A DNA stretch of 64,000 nucleotides from Monoplex corrugatus (taxonomy: Eukaryota; Mollusca; Gastropoda; Littorinimorpha; Ranellidae), in NCBI GenBank assembly GCA_030674185.1, contig JAPXFY010000031.1, positions 42,218,532 through 42,282,531 of the forward strand, in the 5' to 3' direction. Within the stretch, counting starts at the first letter, position 1. Every line of letters starts with the position of its first letter. Shown here piece by piece: positions 1-10,490 of the stretch. The translations under genes were made by a program, and so were the position numbers. The notes below the pieces were generated by a model, which was not told the DNA's origin, made no database searches, and worked only from the letters and a program-made list of their open reading frames with translations.

Positions 1-225
1 ACCAGTTCACTTCACACTCTACATCTCACCATTGTGTACCTGTACCAGTTCACTTCACACTCTACATCTCACCATTGTGTTACTCCTGTACCAGTACTGA
101 GTTCACTTCACACTCACATCTCACCATTGTGTACCTGTACCAGTTCACTTCACACTCTACATCTCACCACTGTGTACCTGTACCAGTTCACTTCACACTC
201 TACATCTTACCACGTCCAATGTCAT
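1..225. repeat. 43-bp minisatellite
   Basis: Five to six tandem copies of a ~43-bp unit starting ACCAGTTCACTTCACACTCT; unit starts fall near 1, 44, 137 and 181, with an irregular longer copy around 85-136. It may extend left of the window. Confidence 0.9.
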
Positions 226-234
226 CAGTCAGCC

Positions 235-475
235 AGCGCAATATCCGATATTGTTTTCATGCTAATGATTCCCAGCTCTACACCAGTGCATCATCCTGAA
301 AATCTCTCAGTTCTTCTTTTCCGAAGCCTATGTTATGCTGAGCTCCAGAACTGGATGGTATTGAACAAGCTACAGTTGAATGGAGATAAGACTGAAACAA
401 TGCTTATTGGCACCGAGCACAAGCTTTCCTCTGTGAAAGTTGTTGTCCAACTAGGGGACACTATGTTGTACTTTC
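235..475 (+). pseudogene. L2-like LINE reverse-transcriptase fragment
   Basis: The plus-strand frame around 330-440 reads ELQNWMVLNKLQLNGDKTE followed by an IGTEHKLSS segment. This is the stretch that follows the YADD box in L2/CR1-group reverse transcriptases, and it matches the corresponding part of the longer copy at 55640-56570 (W-x3-NKLQLN-x-DKTE, then IGT). The YADD box itself is not recognisable and sequence on both sides runs into simple repeats. It is a short inactive relic. Family placement rests on comparison with the other copy and on the typical motif order; the exact clade is inferred. Confidence 0.6.
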
Positions 476-480
476 TGATC

Positions 481-1035
481 TTGAGAGAGAGAGAGGGGGG
501 GAGGGGAAGAGAGAGGGAGATGGAAAGAGGGAGGGAGGGAGGGAGAGAGAGAGAGAAAGAGAAGAGAGAGACAAGAGAGAGGGGAGAGAGAGAGAGAGAG
601 GAGAGAGGACGAGGAGAAAGAGGAGAGTAAGAGAAAGAGAGAGACAGACAGAGACAAAGCAAGAAAAGAGAGAAGAGAGAGGAATAGAGAGAGAGAGAAG
701 AGAGAAAGAGAGAGAAGACAGAGAGAGAAAAGAGAGAGAAAAGAGAGGAAGAGAGAGAGAAGGGGAAGAGAGAGGGGGAGGGTAAGAGAGAGGGAGGGAG
801 ACAGAAAGAAAGAGAGACAGAGGAAAGAGAGAGAGGAGAGAGATAGAGAGAGAGGAGAAAGAGAGAGAGAGAAGAAAGAGAGAGGAGAAAGAGAGAGAGA
901 GAGAAGAAAGAGAGAGGAGAAAGAGATAGAGAAAAGAGAGAGAAAGGGGAGAGGAAAAAAAGGAAGAGAGAGAGAGAGACAGAGAGAGACAGAGAGAGAG
1001 ACAGACAAAGGAGAGAGAGAGAGAGAGGGGTGGGT
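481..1035. repeat. (GA)n/(GAGACA)n purine tract
   Basis: About 550 bases of almost pure A/G on the plus strand, mostly GAGA with AAGA and GACA variants. Open frames across it, up to 185 codons on the minus strand, are Ser/Leu/Phe or Arg/Glu-only artefacts. Confidence 0.97.
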
Positions 1036-1956
1036 GGGAGAGAAAGGTAAAGAGTTAAGAACTCGCTAATCTAAGACAGAAAGTACATTTCTCAATCACA
1101 CAGAACAGACACCAGAACTATTTTTCAAATAATATATTTATTGAATGAAAATAGCAAGCTCGTCAATCGTGAACGCTTGACAGAAAAAGTGGAATGTACA
1201 ATCAATTCAATCGATTGTTGGTCTTATGCAATCAGTAAAGCACTATGATTATAACAAACACATACAAATCAAAAGTAATCAAGTCTTAGACAGTCAGTAA
1301 AGCAGTATGATTATGAGAAGCAGAAACATAACAAGCTAGCAAGAAGACCACACGATTACAAACCATATCGGGTATAGGTAAAATCTTCAAGAGACATCAC
1401 AATTTTCTTCGTGGTTAAAACAGAAGTTTTGTGTATAAAATCACGTTTGTAATAAATTTGGGGATAAAACAACTCCAACATCTACACACGTTGAGAAATG
1501 TGCTGACACTAAGACACTTAAAGCATAAAAACAAAACCTATATTAATTAAAAAAACAAAACAAAACAAAAACCGCCACACACACAACCTGAATCTAAAAT
1601 GCATTTTGCCAAACTTTGTCAAACAGACGTGTACAGATAGTGCTGGTGTGTGTGGGGTTAGGGGGTTGGGTGGATGTGGGTTTTTTTGATGTGATATGTT
1701 TGACACCCCCCCCCCCCCACCAAGAAAAAAAACAGGGGTGAGGAGGAGGAGACTAAATCTCCCCTCCCCTCCCCTCCCAAAAACAGTTAAATACCAAAAC
1801 ACCTCCTACCATACAGACGTGCACTGTCATTGGAACATAGAGGAGAAAAGTGATCTACACAAATGATAATGCATTTTACCTGTGAGGTCTCGACCTTATC
1901 TCCTCACAACATAACACAGTCATAAGAATTGACAGGGTATATAGGGCGTTTTTCTT
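1036..1956. other. Unassigned AT-rich interval
   Basis: No coding signal or known repeat recognised. It holds a C homopolymer near 1707-1719 followed by an A-rich stretch, and a G/T-rich block at 1640-1690. Confidence 0.5.
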
Positions 1957-2145
1957 TTAACCCTTTGACTCCCGCACCTTATCCACCAACTGCAAAAACT
2001 TAACCCTTTGATTCCCTCACCCTGTCCACCAGCTTCCTGCTTGTGGATTGGGTGAGGGAATCAAAAGAGTTAAGTTTTTGGTTCGCTAGCATAGTCGGCA
2101 ATGCCGAATGCTGGTGAACAGGGTGCAGGGGAGTAAAAGGGTTAA
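1957..2145. repeat. TTAACCCTTTGA-ended inverted repeat (MITE-like)
   Basis: The left end reads TTAACCCTTTGACTCCC and the right end is its near reverse complement, GAGTAAAAGGGTTAA. A second inward TTAACCCTTTGATTCCC at about 2000 pairs with GGGAATCAAAAGAGTTAA at 2056-2073. The right half (2058-2145) is homologous to the 70-bp tandem repeat at 50503-50690. No coding capacity. Confidence 0.65.
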
Positions 2146-2940
2146 AAAAGAAACCTCTCTATATTGTTGGCTACTGTAGCACATCGGGGACTCTTGACAT
2201 ACAACTCCTCTCTCCCCCCCACCCCACTCTCTCCCCTCTGTGCTCCTGCACTTAACCTTCGCCCCCACACCACTTGTTCCAAGCTCCACATTCCTGTTTG
2301 GTGTACATATGTGAGTGTGTTGTTGCCAGGCTGGGATCACAGAGATGTCTTGGTAGTAACATATTTATTATATCTTTGCAGTATTCAGCTTTTTCTTTTC
2401 CTACATATCTCACTTTTGTATACGTCTATATGTGTATTTCTGCCTATATACGTATGTGCATGTATGTATGTATGTATACATATGCATATGAGAGATACAC
2501 ATACATTTTTATCAATTAATTTGAATGTCAGTGTGATCTCCAACACAAAAGCACATCCATCTTTCTATCATACACAAGGAATTATTTCCTCCTCACTTGT
2601 TATACCCCCTTTACTATGTGAATTACCTCCCCTTCACTTTCTGTTCTTGTCACGTGTTCTCAGTGTGTGTGTCCTGACATATATGTGTTTACATTGTCTT
2701 TTTTCGTTAATTTAAAAAAAATGTAATAAGTATACACTAGTGAAAGATCCAAATGTCAGAACCGGTAGGTGTTTTGCTCGTTTCTGTATTTGTGTAAACT
2801 GTATTTAAGTTCTAAGGTAAATACAGTAGATATCTTTTTAACAACATTTTAAAGAATGTTAATCGCAAGTGTGAATGTCATTGTGTCCATGAAGTAAATG
2901 ACATACTGAGCACAGAAGGCGGGATTGTCAGTTTGGTCTT
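2146..2940. other. Unassigned interval with short (TATG)n
   Basis: Noncoding-looking sequence. A TATG/CATA microsatellite lies around 2445-2485 and a C-rich patch around 2213-2240. The open frame at 2164-2715 has no recognisable motif and is not called. Confidence 0.4.
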
Positions 2941-2947
2941 CCTGCTA

Positions 2948-2985
2948 GAAAAGAAAGAAAGAAAGAAATAAAGAATAAAAGATAT
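2948..2985. repeat. (GAAA)n microsatellite
   Basis: Short imperfect run of AAAG/GAAA units. Confidence 0.8.
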
Positions 2986-3104
2986 TGACTACTGAACTAT
3001 TTGGACAGAATCAGTTATTGACAAATGTACCATGTAGAGAAAAGAAGCTGAAAAGCAGTGAACATTAAAAAAAATGTGTTACAATTGAATATAAACTGTT
3101 TACA

Positions 3105-3740
3105 GAGAATAATGTGTTGACAAATGAAGGATTCAATGATAATACGTTGTTACCAAATGAACTGTTCGTACAGAATAAACTTGACAAATGAACTGTTCGT
3201 GGAAAATAAACTCGACAAATGAACTGTTCCTGGAAAATAAACTTGACAAATGAACTGTTCGTGGAAAATAAACTCGACAAATGAACTGTTCCTGGAAAAT
3301 AAACTCGACAAATGAACTGTTCCTGGAAAATAAACTTGACAAATGAACTGTTCCTGGAAAATAAACTCGACAAATGAACTGATCCTAGAAAATAAACTTG
3401 ACAAATGAACTGTTCATGAAGAATAAACTTGACAAATGAACTGTTCATGAAGAATAAACTTGACAAATGAACTGTTCATGAAGAATAAACTTGACAAATG
3501 AATTGTTCATAGAGAATAAATTGATGACAAATGAACTTTTCGTGTAGAATAAACTGTTGACAAATGAACTGTTCATAAAGAATCAATTGTTGACAAATGA
3601 ACTGTTCCACCGAGAATAAATTGACAAACGAACTGTTCAAAGAGAATACATTGTTGACAAATGAACTGTTTACAGATAATAAATTGTTGACAAATGAACT
3701 GTTTACAGATAATACATTGACAAATGAACTGTTAATAAAA
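3105..3740. repeat. 31-bp minisatellite, array 1
   Basis: About 20 tandem units beginning GACAAATGAACTGTTC with spacing 31 bp in the best-preserved part (for example 3245 to 3276). Because 31 is not a multiple of three, the same unit is open in all three minus frames, producing three overlapping spurious ORFs. Units become more divergent and variable in length after about 3500. Confidence 0.95.
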
Positions 3741-3744
3741 AAGG

Positions 3745-3748
3745 GCTG

Positions 3749-3783
<35 letters not shown>

Positions 3784-3820
3784 GTAAATATATAATATAT
3801 ATATATATATATATATGTAT
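3745..3820. repeat. (TCTCTG)n, (TC)n and (AT)n microsatellites
   Basis: Compound simple repeat directly following the 31-bp array. Confidence 0.95.
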
Positions 3821-4360
3821 AAAGTTCTAGGACATCAACTTCAGGAACGCTGGCCAACTGAAAGATTAAGATGTGTGTGCGTAATCGCCGTTTTTGAAGT
3901 AACAAAAACGGACAACCTTTGATTACAGTCAAACTCTGAGGTTTAAAGTTTTCCCCAGCAACCGGTATATTTAAAGTTTACAAAAGGGCTATTTTGATTT
4001 ACTATGCGCAGCACTCGACATCTGAAGTCATAATCGTCATCGCGATTCATAAAATGTTGGGGTTGTTGATGTGGTTCCGTAGTGATGGCGGTGTGAACAC
4101 CAAAAATATCAGGTAATTCTAACGAAGCATTGCCGAAGAAGTATCGCCATATTCATTTCATTCTAAGTTTTTTTCAGGGTGAAGGACACCGTAAACTTTG
4201 TGTCGTTGTACACCTAGAGAAAATCCCAAAGACCGAGTTCCAGTTAAAGCCTCCATTTGACCCGTAGAGATCTTCACTACATTGTGAAGGTTGCGTTGCA
4301 TCTCGCTTTGCTTATGTGCGAGCTTGGGAGACTGGGTCACTACTGTTAGCATAACAGACC
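3821..4360. other. Unassigned interval
   Basis: No motif recognised on either strand. A 64-codon minus frame at 4158-4352 has no features of a known protein. Confidence 0.4.
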
Positions 4361-4692
4361 AAGACTGTATTTGTATCAGTGTTAAGAAAATACGTCAATA
4401 TTTGTATCAGTGTTAAGAAAATCGTCAATATTTGTATCAGTGTTAACAAAATAAGTCAATATTTGTATCAGTGTTAACAGAACAAGTCTATATTTGGATC
4501 AGTGTTAAGAAAATTCGTCAATATTTGTATCAGTGTTAACAGAACAAGTCTATATTTGGATCAGTGTTAACAGAACACGCCTATATTTGGATCAGTGTTA
4601 ACACAATACGTCAATATTTGCATCAGTTTTAACAGAACATGTGTATGTATCGGTGTTAACAGAACAAGTCTATATTTGTGTCAGTATTAACA
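4361..4692. repeat. 31-bp minisatellite, array 2
   Basis: About ten units of ~30-31 bp built on GTATCAGTGTTAACAGAAC followed by GTCAATATTT. The sequence is unrelated to array 1 although the period is the same. The edges are diverged, with single-base length changes between units. Confidence 0.92.
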
Positions 4693-4697
4693 CAGAT

Positions 4698-4805
4698 TAA
4701 TATTCTTCTTCTTATTCTTGTTCTTTTCTTCTTTTTCTTCTTCTTCTTATTTATTATCACCGTTATTATTATCACTATTATTATTATCATTATCAATATT
4801 ATTGT
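4698..4805. repeat. (TTC)n and (ATT)n simple repeats
   Basis: TTCTTC-rich stretch passing into ATTATTATC repeats just before the R1 copy. Confidence 0.9.
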
Positions 4806-5560
4806 GGTTGTTTAACAAGCTCAGCCGACTGTGTAGAGCCATATCTGGGCTATAACTATTTCAAAACGTACACATCTCATTGACTCTACAAAAATTAACA
4901 AAACACACACAAAAAACAAACAAACAAACAGAAAAACCCACCACCACCACCACCACCACCACCACCACCACCACCACCACCACAAAAAACAACCAAAAAC
5001 CAATAAAAAAAAAACCCATCCAAAAACAACACAGGAACAGAAAATTGAATACACATATCATGGTATTCACGCACATAATCTAAGGATATGTCGTTGGTGT
5101 TGACCATGGCTTCCAATTTATCGTTAGGTAAGATGTTTTAAAAACGTACCTAAAAGCAACGTGAACTAAGGACACTAAAAGTATATAAAAAGTGTCTAAA
5201 TAATATAAAATTGCCTGTGCACATCACATTTTCCTCAAGCCAAAAAATGCAGTCAACACAACTATCAACCTACAGCGAAAGTCCTTAAAGCTTTATGGAA
5301 CAATTACAAGTAAATGGACGAACAAACTAGAAAGGGTAGAAAGAGAAAAGTTTTTTTTACGTACGTTAATGAATCTTAGACCATTGCAGCAGTGTCTGTG
5401 AAAATCTACTGAGACGAAAATGACAGAGAAAAACATCACTTGAAACCGGTAGGAAGAGATCACAGAAAGCAAGGGACAAAGGCAGAAACAGAGACTAACA
5501 GAAAAGAGGAATTTTCTAGCACACAATTTCCGGGTGTGTCAACATAGATGATACTGTAAC
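4806..5560 (+). repeat. Dispersed repeat R1, copy 1
   Basis: Starts near GCTCAGCCGACTGTGTAG, continues through ACATAATCTAAGGATATG and AAATTGCCTGTGCACATC, and ends in the AGAAAAGAGGAATTTTCTAG block near 5520. The same ordered blocks occur at 13250, 18665, 19730 and (reversed) 52595. A (CCA)n run at 4938-4983 and poly-A tracts have expanded inside this copy. No reading frame is shared between copies, so it looks non-autonomous. Confidence 0.75.
4938..4983. repeat. (CCA)n trinucleotide repeat
   Basis: Fifteen or so CCA units inside R1 copy 1, giving poly-Thr, poly-Trp or poly-Gly frames that are not genes. Confidence 0.97.
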
Positions 5561-5581
5561 CAATTGTAGAATTGCATGAAC

Positions 5582-5582
<1 letters not shown>

Positions 5583-5617
<35 letters not shown>

Positions 5618-5742
5618 GTGTGTGTGTGCGTGTGTGCGTGTGTGTGTGTGTGCGTGTGTGTGTGTGTGTGTGCGTGTGTGTGCGTTTGTGTGTGTGTGTG
5701 TGTGCGTGTGTGCGTGTGTGCGTGTGCGTGTGTGTGTGTGTG
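5583..5742. repeat. (TG)n microsatellite with TGCG interruptions
   Basis: 160 bases of alternating TG with scattered CG steps. All cysteine/valine or histidine/threonine frames across it are artefacts. Confidence 0.98.
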
Positions 5743-5907
5743 AACGATTGACAAAGAAAAATGAATAACTGATAATGGATACAATCACACATATTTTAAT
5801 CAAGCAAATAAAGCTATTGAATACGGTGAATACAATAATTACGAAGATACATTGAAAATAGAAACAATACGTGCCATCTTTTTCTACCCTCTCTTTTGCC
5901 TCTGTCT

Positions 5908-6015
5908 TTGTGTGTGAATGTGTGTGTGTGTGTGTTTATGTATATATGCATGTGTGTGTGTGTGTCTTTGTGTGTCTGTGTGTCTGTGGTTGTCTGTGTG
6001 TCTGTGTGTGTGTCT
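5908..6015. repeat. (TG)n/(TGTC)n microsatellite
   Basis: Imperfect TG repeat with TCTG and TATATG interruptions. Confidence 0.95.
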
Positions 6016-6019
6016 ATCA

Positions 6020-7189
6020 TTTTACTTCACCAGTGTTATCTTATATGGAACCTCAATTTTAACATCAGTTGAATGAATCTCAGATTTTTGCATGGCATTT
6101 TTACAAAGTAACTGACACTGCCAACCTGCACACCGTTCTATCGCCTCCGTTTCATCCAACAACAACACAATTCGCAGCACAGCAACTGTGAAAAGGGAAA
6201 ATCCATTGGAAAAAAAAGACAGGATATAAAAACGTCACCAGCTCTATGAAAAAAAGACGTTTCTAACGATAAACGAGACTGTAGATGCCTGTGTCTTCGA
6301 GGTGAAGACACGTAACATCAAGTTTGAACAAAATGACAAGGATTAAAAAAACAACAACACACATTCACCAGTTCTCTTAAGAAGAGACTTGACTGTCAGT
6401 ATGAGGAGGAACTGATCATCTACAGCAAAATGAAAGCTACAGAGGTAAAATGGAGACCCTGCAGGTTCTGTTTTGATGTCAACACTAGATCATTATCTCT
6501 CTGCAGTATGTCGGTATCAGCATCGTGATTTCAGGTTCAAGGGACCTTGTCAAAGTATCAGGAGATATCCTTACAGACCTAGTTACAGCAAGAAACACGC
6601 GTGTTCTGACTGTCTGTTATTTGACAGTCACTCGTGGCTGTACAGTCACAATACCGATACGCATTACAGATCATATTATTACAGTAATACTGTCTCTGTG
6701 TTTATTATAACTTTAGCTATGGTATCATTTCTGTGATGTTAACTTATTTGATTTCCTGTGTTTTCATCTCAGATTTTCGTATCTTTTGGATGTTTTTATT
6801 AGCACACGATTAACTAACATAGATGTAAACATTTCCCTAAAGGTTTCCCTACCATCATTTATCCAGAATATCATTAGTGTTAAACAGCTGGTGAGAAACA
6901 AATATCTTTGTACGAAGCAACATAATAATCGATCTTTACTCTATTATAGTACGCTTTAACAGACGACAAAATTCCAACTTTTTTCATTTCTTATTCATAA
7001 CAAGTATTACAAGTTTCTTAGGACTCTTTGTTTTCTAAACGAAACATCCTTTTGTTCTTTTGTTATTGATAGAACATTCAGAAAAAAGGAGTTAAAATGA
7101 TTGACCCATACTCCTGTTAACTTTATTTCAGGACTCACTTAAAAAGAAAGTCAGAAAGGTGAGTCAGAGTGAATAATCTCTATTCTTCT
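6020..7189. other. Unassigned interval
   Basis: Unique-looking sequence without a recognisable repeat or gene. Two overlapping plus frames at 6473-6736 show no known motif. Confidence 0.4.
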
Positions 7190-7315
7190 TTATTTCAGTA
7201 CAGGCCTGGCTTGTACGTAATTTTCAATGTCAGCTCCTATTCCAACGACGGCGATCATGAACATGATTATCCATGTACGTTCCAGGACGTATAGTACCAC
7301 ACCTGCATAGCGCAT
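7190..7315 (-). CDS. Possible small membrane-protein ORF or terminal exon (uncertain)
   Basis: A 41-codon minus frame starts at the ATG complementary to 7313-7315 and ends in TAA at 7190-7192. It contains a hydrophobic stretch, RTWIIMFMIAVVGIG, followed by a charged tail ADIENYVQARP. The composition looks protein-like and could be one transmembrane helix. I do not recognise the family. The same interval has a good splice-acceptor pattern on the plus strand (pyrimidine-rich, CAG ending at 7198), followed by an open frame that stops near 7291, so the coding strand is unclear. GCGCATGCGT lies at 7310-7319. A chance ORF is quite possible. Confidence 0.2.
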   Translation of the reverse strand: MRYAGVVLYVLERTWIIMFMIAVVGIGADIENYVQARPVLK

Positions 7316-7319
7316 GCGT

Positions 7320-7724
7320 GGGTCATTCCTAGGTCAGCCGATCTTTCCCCCTCCTCTATCCCATGTGCATATGTTGAAATGTCTGTTACAGATCAGTGGC
7401 AGATAATGTCTCTTTTAATGTGTACAGATGCAAAAGCAAAATATATAGAAGTGCTAAATCATGTTGATATGTACCAGCGAATCTTCACGACAGGATTCAA
7501 CACAAGAAATGAAAAAATTATGTTTTAAGCGAAGATACGAAATCATGTTAAGCAAACATACAAACAGAAAAGCTGGAATTTTGGTTGGCGGGTGGAACCA
7601 CATTATTGTTTATACATGGTTGCTTGCATAGCTTAAGAGGTTCACGTCTTTCACAGCTTTCATGGTCACCACAAAGGAATTTCCGTCTAGTGTCGTTTTG
7701 TGCTGCAATAAATAAATGGATAAG
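7320..7724. other. Unassigned interval
   Basis: Nothing recognisable; the open frames at 7548-7835 run into the ACCA repeat and are not supported. Confidence 0.4.
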
Positions 7725-7770
7725 TGGATAAACAACCAACCAACCAACCAACCAACCAACCAACCAACAC
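7725..7770. repeat. (CCAA)n microsatellite
   Basis: Nine or ten ACCA/CCAA units. Confidence 0.95.
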
Positions 7771-8124
7771 CTAAAATACAAGTCATGATTATTATGACTG
7801 TCATCATGATTATCATAATAAAGATTATTCATCACTTAGCCAATGGTTTTATTTACTGACAAGCCAAACACACATGTCAAGTGAAATGAAATAAAATCTC
7901 TTCATTACTAAAGCCCAGCAACACCTTTAAAACTATCATGTTTGTTTTCATCTCATATAAATAAACAAATAAACAGAAAAATAAATCTCCATTCCGTGAA
8001 ACACACAAAGTGCCATGGAAGGCGAAACAAACTGCTCACTAAGACCTAAATAAGATAACATAAGGATTTACTCTGCAAAGTTGACAGTTCATACGATTTT
8101 CAAATTGAATGATTTACTCATCAA

Positions 8125-8625
8125 AGCTGCAAAATAGCACTGTCCTTAAACTGAATGGTTTTCTGACAGCACTGTTCTTAAACCGAATGGTTTTCTGATC
8201 ATTTTTGAAACTGGATGTGACGTGTGTTAATAGTAATCAGCCTGCTGATAGCTAGCGGCACGAGATAATGTTGTGTACATGCAAACTGATTGCTGTTCAC
8301 TGTAAAATGTATGTATTATTGTCATTCGAGAATGAGACGGCACACAGTAAAGATGTAGAAGCATTGCTCTGCCTTCTGAGTCGTCAACAGCAAGAACGAA
8401 AGACTGGGCACCATTCTCAGACTGAACAGTTTGCCCAGCACGTACGGAGAGTTGTCACTGTTCTTAAACTGAACAAATTACTCATCCGAAGTTGGTAGTC
8501 AGCCATATCATTAAACTGAACAAAGGACTTACTCATCAGAGTTAAGAGCCAGCACTGTTTTTAAACTGATGATTCATTCAGCAAGTATAATGGATTCAGC
8601 CCTGTTCTTAAAACTAAAAACTAAT
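8125..8625. repeat. Degenerate tandem repeat with CACTGTTCTTAAACTGAA core
   Basis: The core appears near 8140, 8170, 8456, 8508, 8555 and 8600, usually followed by a TTACTCATCAGAG-like segment. Spacing is irregular and divergence is high, so this seems to be an old array. Confidence 0.55.
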
Positions 8626-8803
8626 CGATGCAATCAGCAAATAATGAGAGTTTTGTTCTTAAAGAATCAATTTTCAATCGATACTGAAGACACTTTAAGT
8701 TCTTGGTGTAATCAAAATGTCAGCCGATGTTGGCAGTTAGCACTAATTTTGAAGTAATCATTTTATTCAGTCATTTAGACAACACTCAGTTTTAGTCACT
8801 CAC

Positions 8804-8894
8804 TTTTCCCAGTTGCTGGCGTATGTTTTCTGGCACAGTCTTGCCAAAGGTGTGTGTGTACTCATTGTTCCCAACCACTGCTCTCATGTAGCCT
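8804..8894 (-). CDS. Candidate internal exon of an unidentified host gene
   Basis: On the minus strand a 91-nt open block is bounded by an acceptor-like TTTCAG (complement of 8895-8900) and a consensus donor GTGAGT (complement of 8798-8803). Read from phase 1 it gives 30 uninterrupted codons, starting GYMRAVVGNNEYTHTF and ending PENIRQQLGK, and it finishes exactly at a codon boundary before the donor. The peptide has normal composition and no tie to any repeat family here. I do not recognise the protein. No neighbouring exon was found within the window on this strand, which is expected if introns are several kilobases long and repeat-filled. The exon call is inferred from splice signals plus frame. 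Confidence 0.45.
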
Positions 8895-9252
8895 CTGAAA
8901 CACGGCACATAAAGGTTAATGTGTACTGAAATTTATAGATAAAGGTTCGTGTGTACTGAAATTCATACATAAAGGTTAGTGTGTACGAATTCTATGTCTG
9001 TATTAGCACAGTGCTTGGCATCGGCAGATGTGATGCGTCTAGTGTGTCGGCTTCAGCCTGCACCATGGCTAGCACTGCTGCTTGCAGCTATGCGAAAAGA
9101 AGAGCAGAAGGCGTAAGTCTCTTCCTGTTAGTACATAGCCTCTCCATCAGCAAGCCCTACGTTGTGCCTCCTTGTGGCGACAGGCGGTAACTAAGCACCT
9201 CACGGACTCGGGCTAAATCTCGTAGGATTCGGAGGAGGTCTGGCCCCCAGAC

Positions 9253-9879
9253 GTGAGGCACGCAGGCTCACCGGCGTGTGGATATGCCCTGGTGCCTACG
9301 AACCAGATCCCCAAGCTATGGGTGAATAGCTCCACTGCCTTGTGGACATCTCGGGAGAGAGTTAGGCTAGCGGAGAGACCGTACACAAACCGATGGAAAG
9401 CAACGGGAAACAACGATCGTAGTTTTCCCTGGTTACTCATGGACAGAAACAGAAAAATGAATGAAGACAACGATGTAAGTAGGTGCTCCTGTGGAGCAGT
9501 TTCGTCTGGTAGGGACTGTCATGCGGCGCAGGTGACACCAGACCGTCAGCAAGTTACTGCGACCAAACCCCCTAAACTCAGTTTTAAAAACATCAAAGTT
9601 GCAACATGGAATATAAGAACACTGTTGCAGAAGGGTAAATTAGAAAATATCAAAACAGAGATGGAAAGGCTTAACATTAGTATTTTAGGACTAGGGGAAG
9701 TGAGATGGAAGGGGGCAGGCATGATAACATCAGGAGAATACACAATGATATACTCTGGTGGTAACTCACATGAAAGAGGAGTAGGCATCATGATGGACAA
9801 AGACAAATCAAAAGCAGTTAAGGGATACTGGGCTGTGTCTGACAGTTTTGCTGGTCAAGTTGGGAGGCAAACCATTTGA
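9253..9879 (+). pseudogene. RTE copy A: N-terminal endonuclease segment
   Basis: The open frame begins in the leader, but conserved protein starts near residue 115 with KVATWNIRTLLQ, the N-terminal motif of RTE/CFDP2-type APE endonucleases. LGLGEVRWKGAG follows (about residue 146) and then HERGVGIMM (about residue 172). Homology to copy B starts with the ATG at 9439 (MDRNRKMNE), which is the likely native start; the upstream 62 codons are probably leader. Relative to copy B (26055-26720, minus) two bases are missing near 9845, which moves the downstream endonuclease into the next frame. Confidence 0.85.
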
Positions 9880-10288
9880 TATCAACATCATTCAGGTGTA
9901 TGCACCAACATCCGCAAGTACTCAGGAAGACATCGACAACTTCCACGAAGTATTAGAGATGGCCAAAGTCCAATGTAAATCACAAGAAGTTACTGTAATA
10001 ATGGGATATTTTAATGCTAAAATGGGACAGGATAGAGTGGAGGATATAGTTGGACCTCATGGCCTTAGTACGCAAAATGAAAGGGGAGAGAAACTTGTAG
10101 AATGGGAACAGACGAATGAGTTCATAGTAGGAAACACCTGGTTTGAGCAGCCTAATAGAAGAAAATGGACTTGGATGAGTCCAGGAGATAATACCAAAAA
10201 GCAGATTGACTACATCCTGATCAACAAAAGATTTAGAAATTCTTTATTGTCAGAAAAAAATACTACCAGGCGCAGACTGCAACAGTGA
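9848..10288 (+). pseudogene. RTE copy A: endonuclease C-terminal segment
   Basis: Contains IQVYAPTSAS, VIMGYFNAKMG and QIDYILINKR, the second half of the APE endonuclease. Two conserved active-site positions are altered. The GDFN aspartate is Tyr here (GYFN), and the SDH motif near the end reads as SDL in the continuing frame (about 10282-10292). Copy B keeps both GDFN and SDH. A length change in an A-run near 10255-10262 throws the final part out of frame. The segment is inactive on several counts. Confidence 0.85.
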
Positions 10289-10490
10289 CCTCAATCCTAA
10301 AGTGGGAAGATTTAGACTAAAATTGAGGAAAAGGAAACAGACCAAAAGCAACATCAAAATACACCTTGGACTCTTAAAGACAGATGAAGAGATACGTAAA
10401 AAAATAATGTACATGTTCAAAACAAATTCAGTGCTCTGGAAGACGTTGGTGACAGTGAGGAACAATGGACAAAGTTGACAAATTCGATAA

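Noticed and set aside
451..1008. 185-codon Ser/Leu/Phe frame
   Set aside because: Complement of a purine tract with no stops by composition.
5460..5792. Histidine/threonine-rich frame
   Set aside because: Translation of a (TG)n microsatellite.
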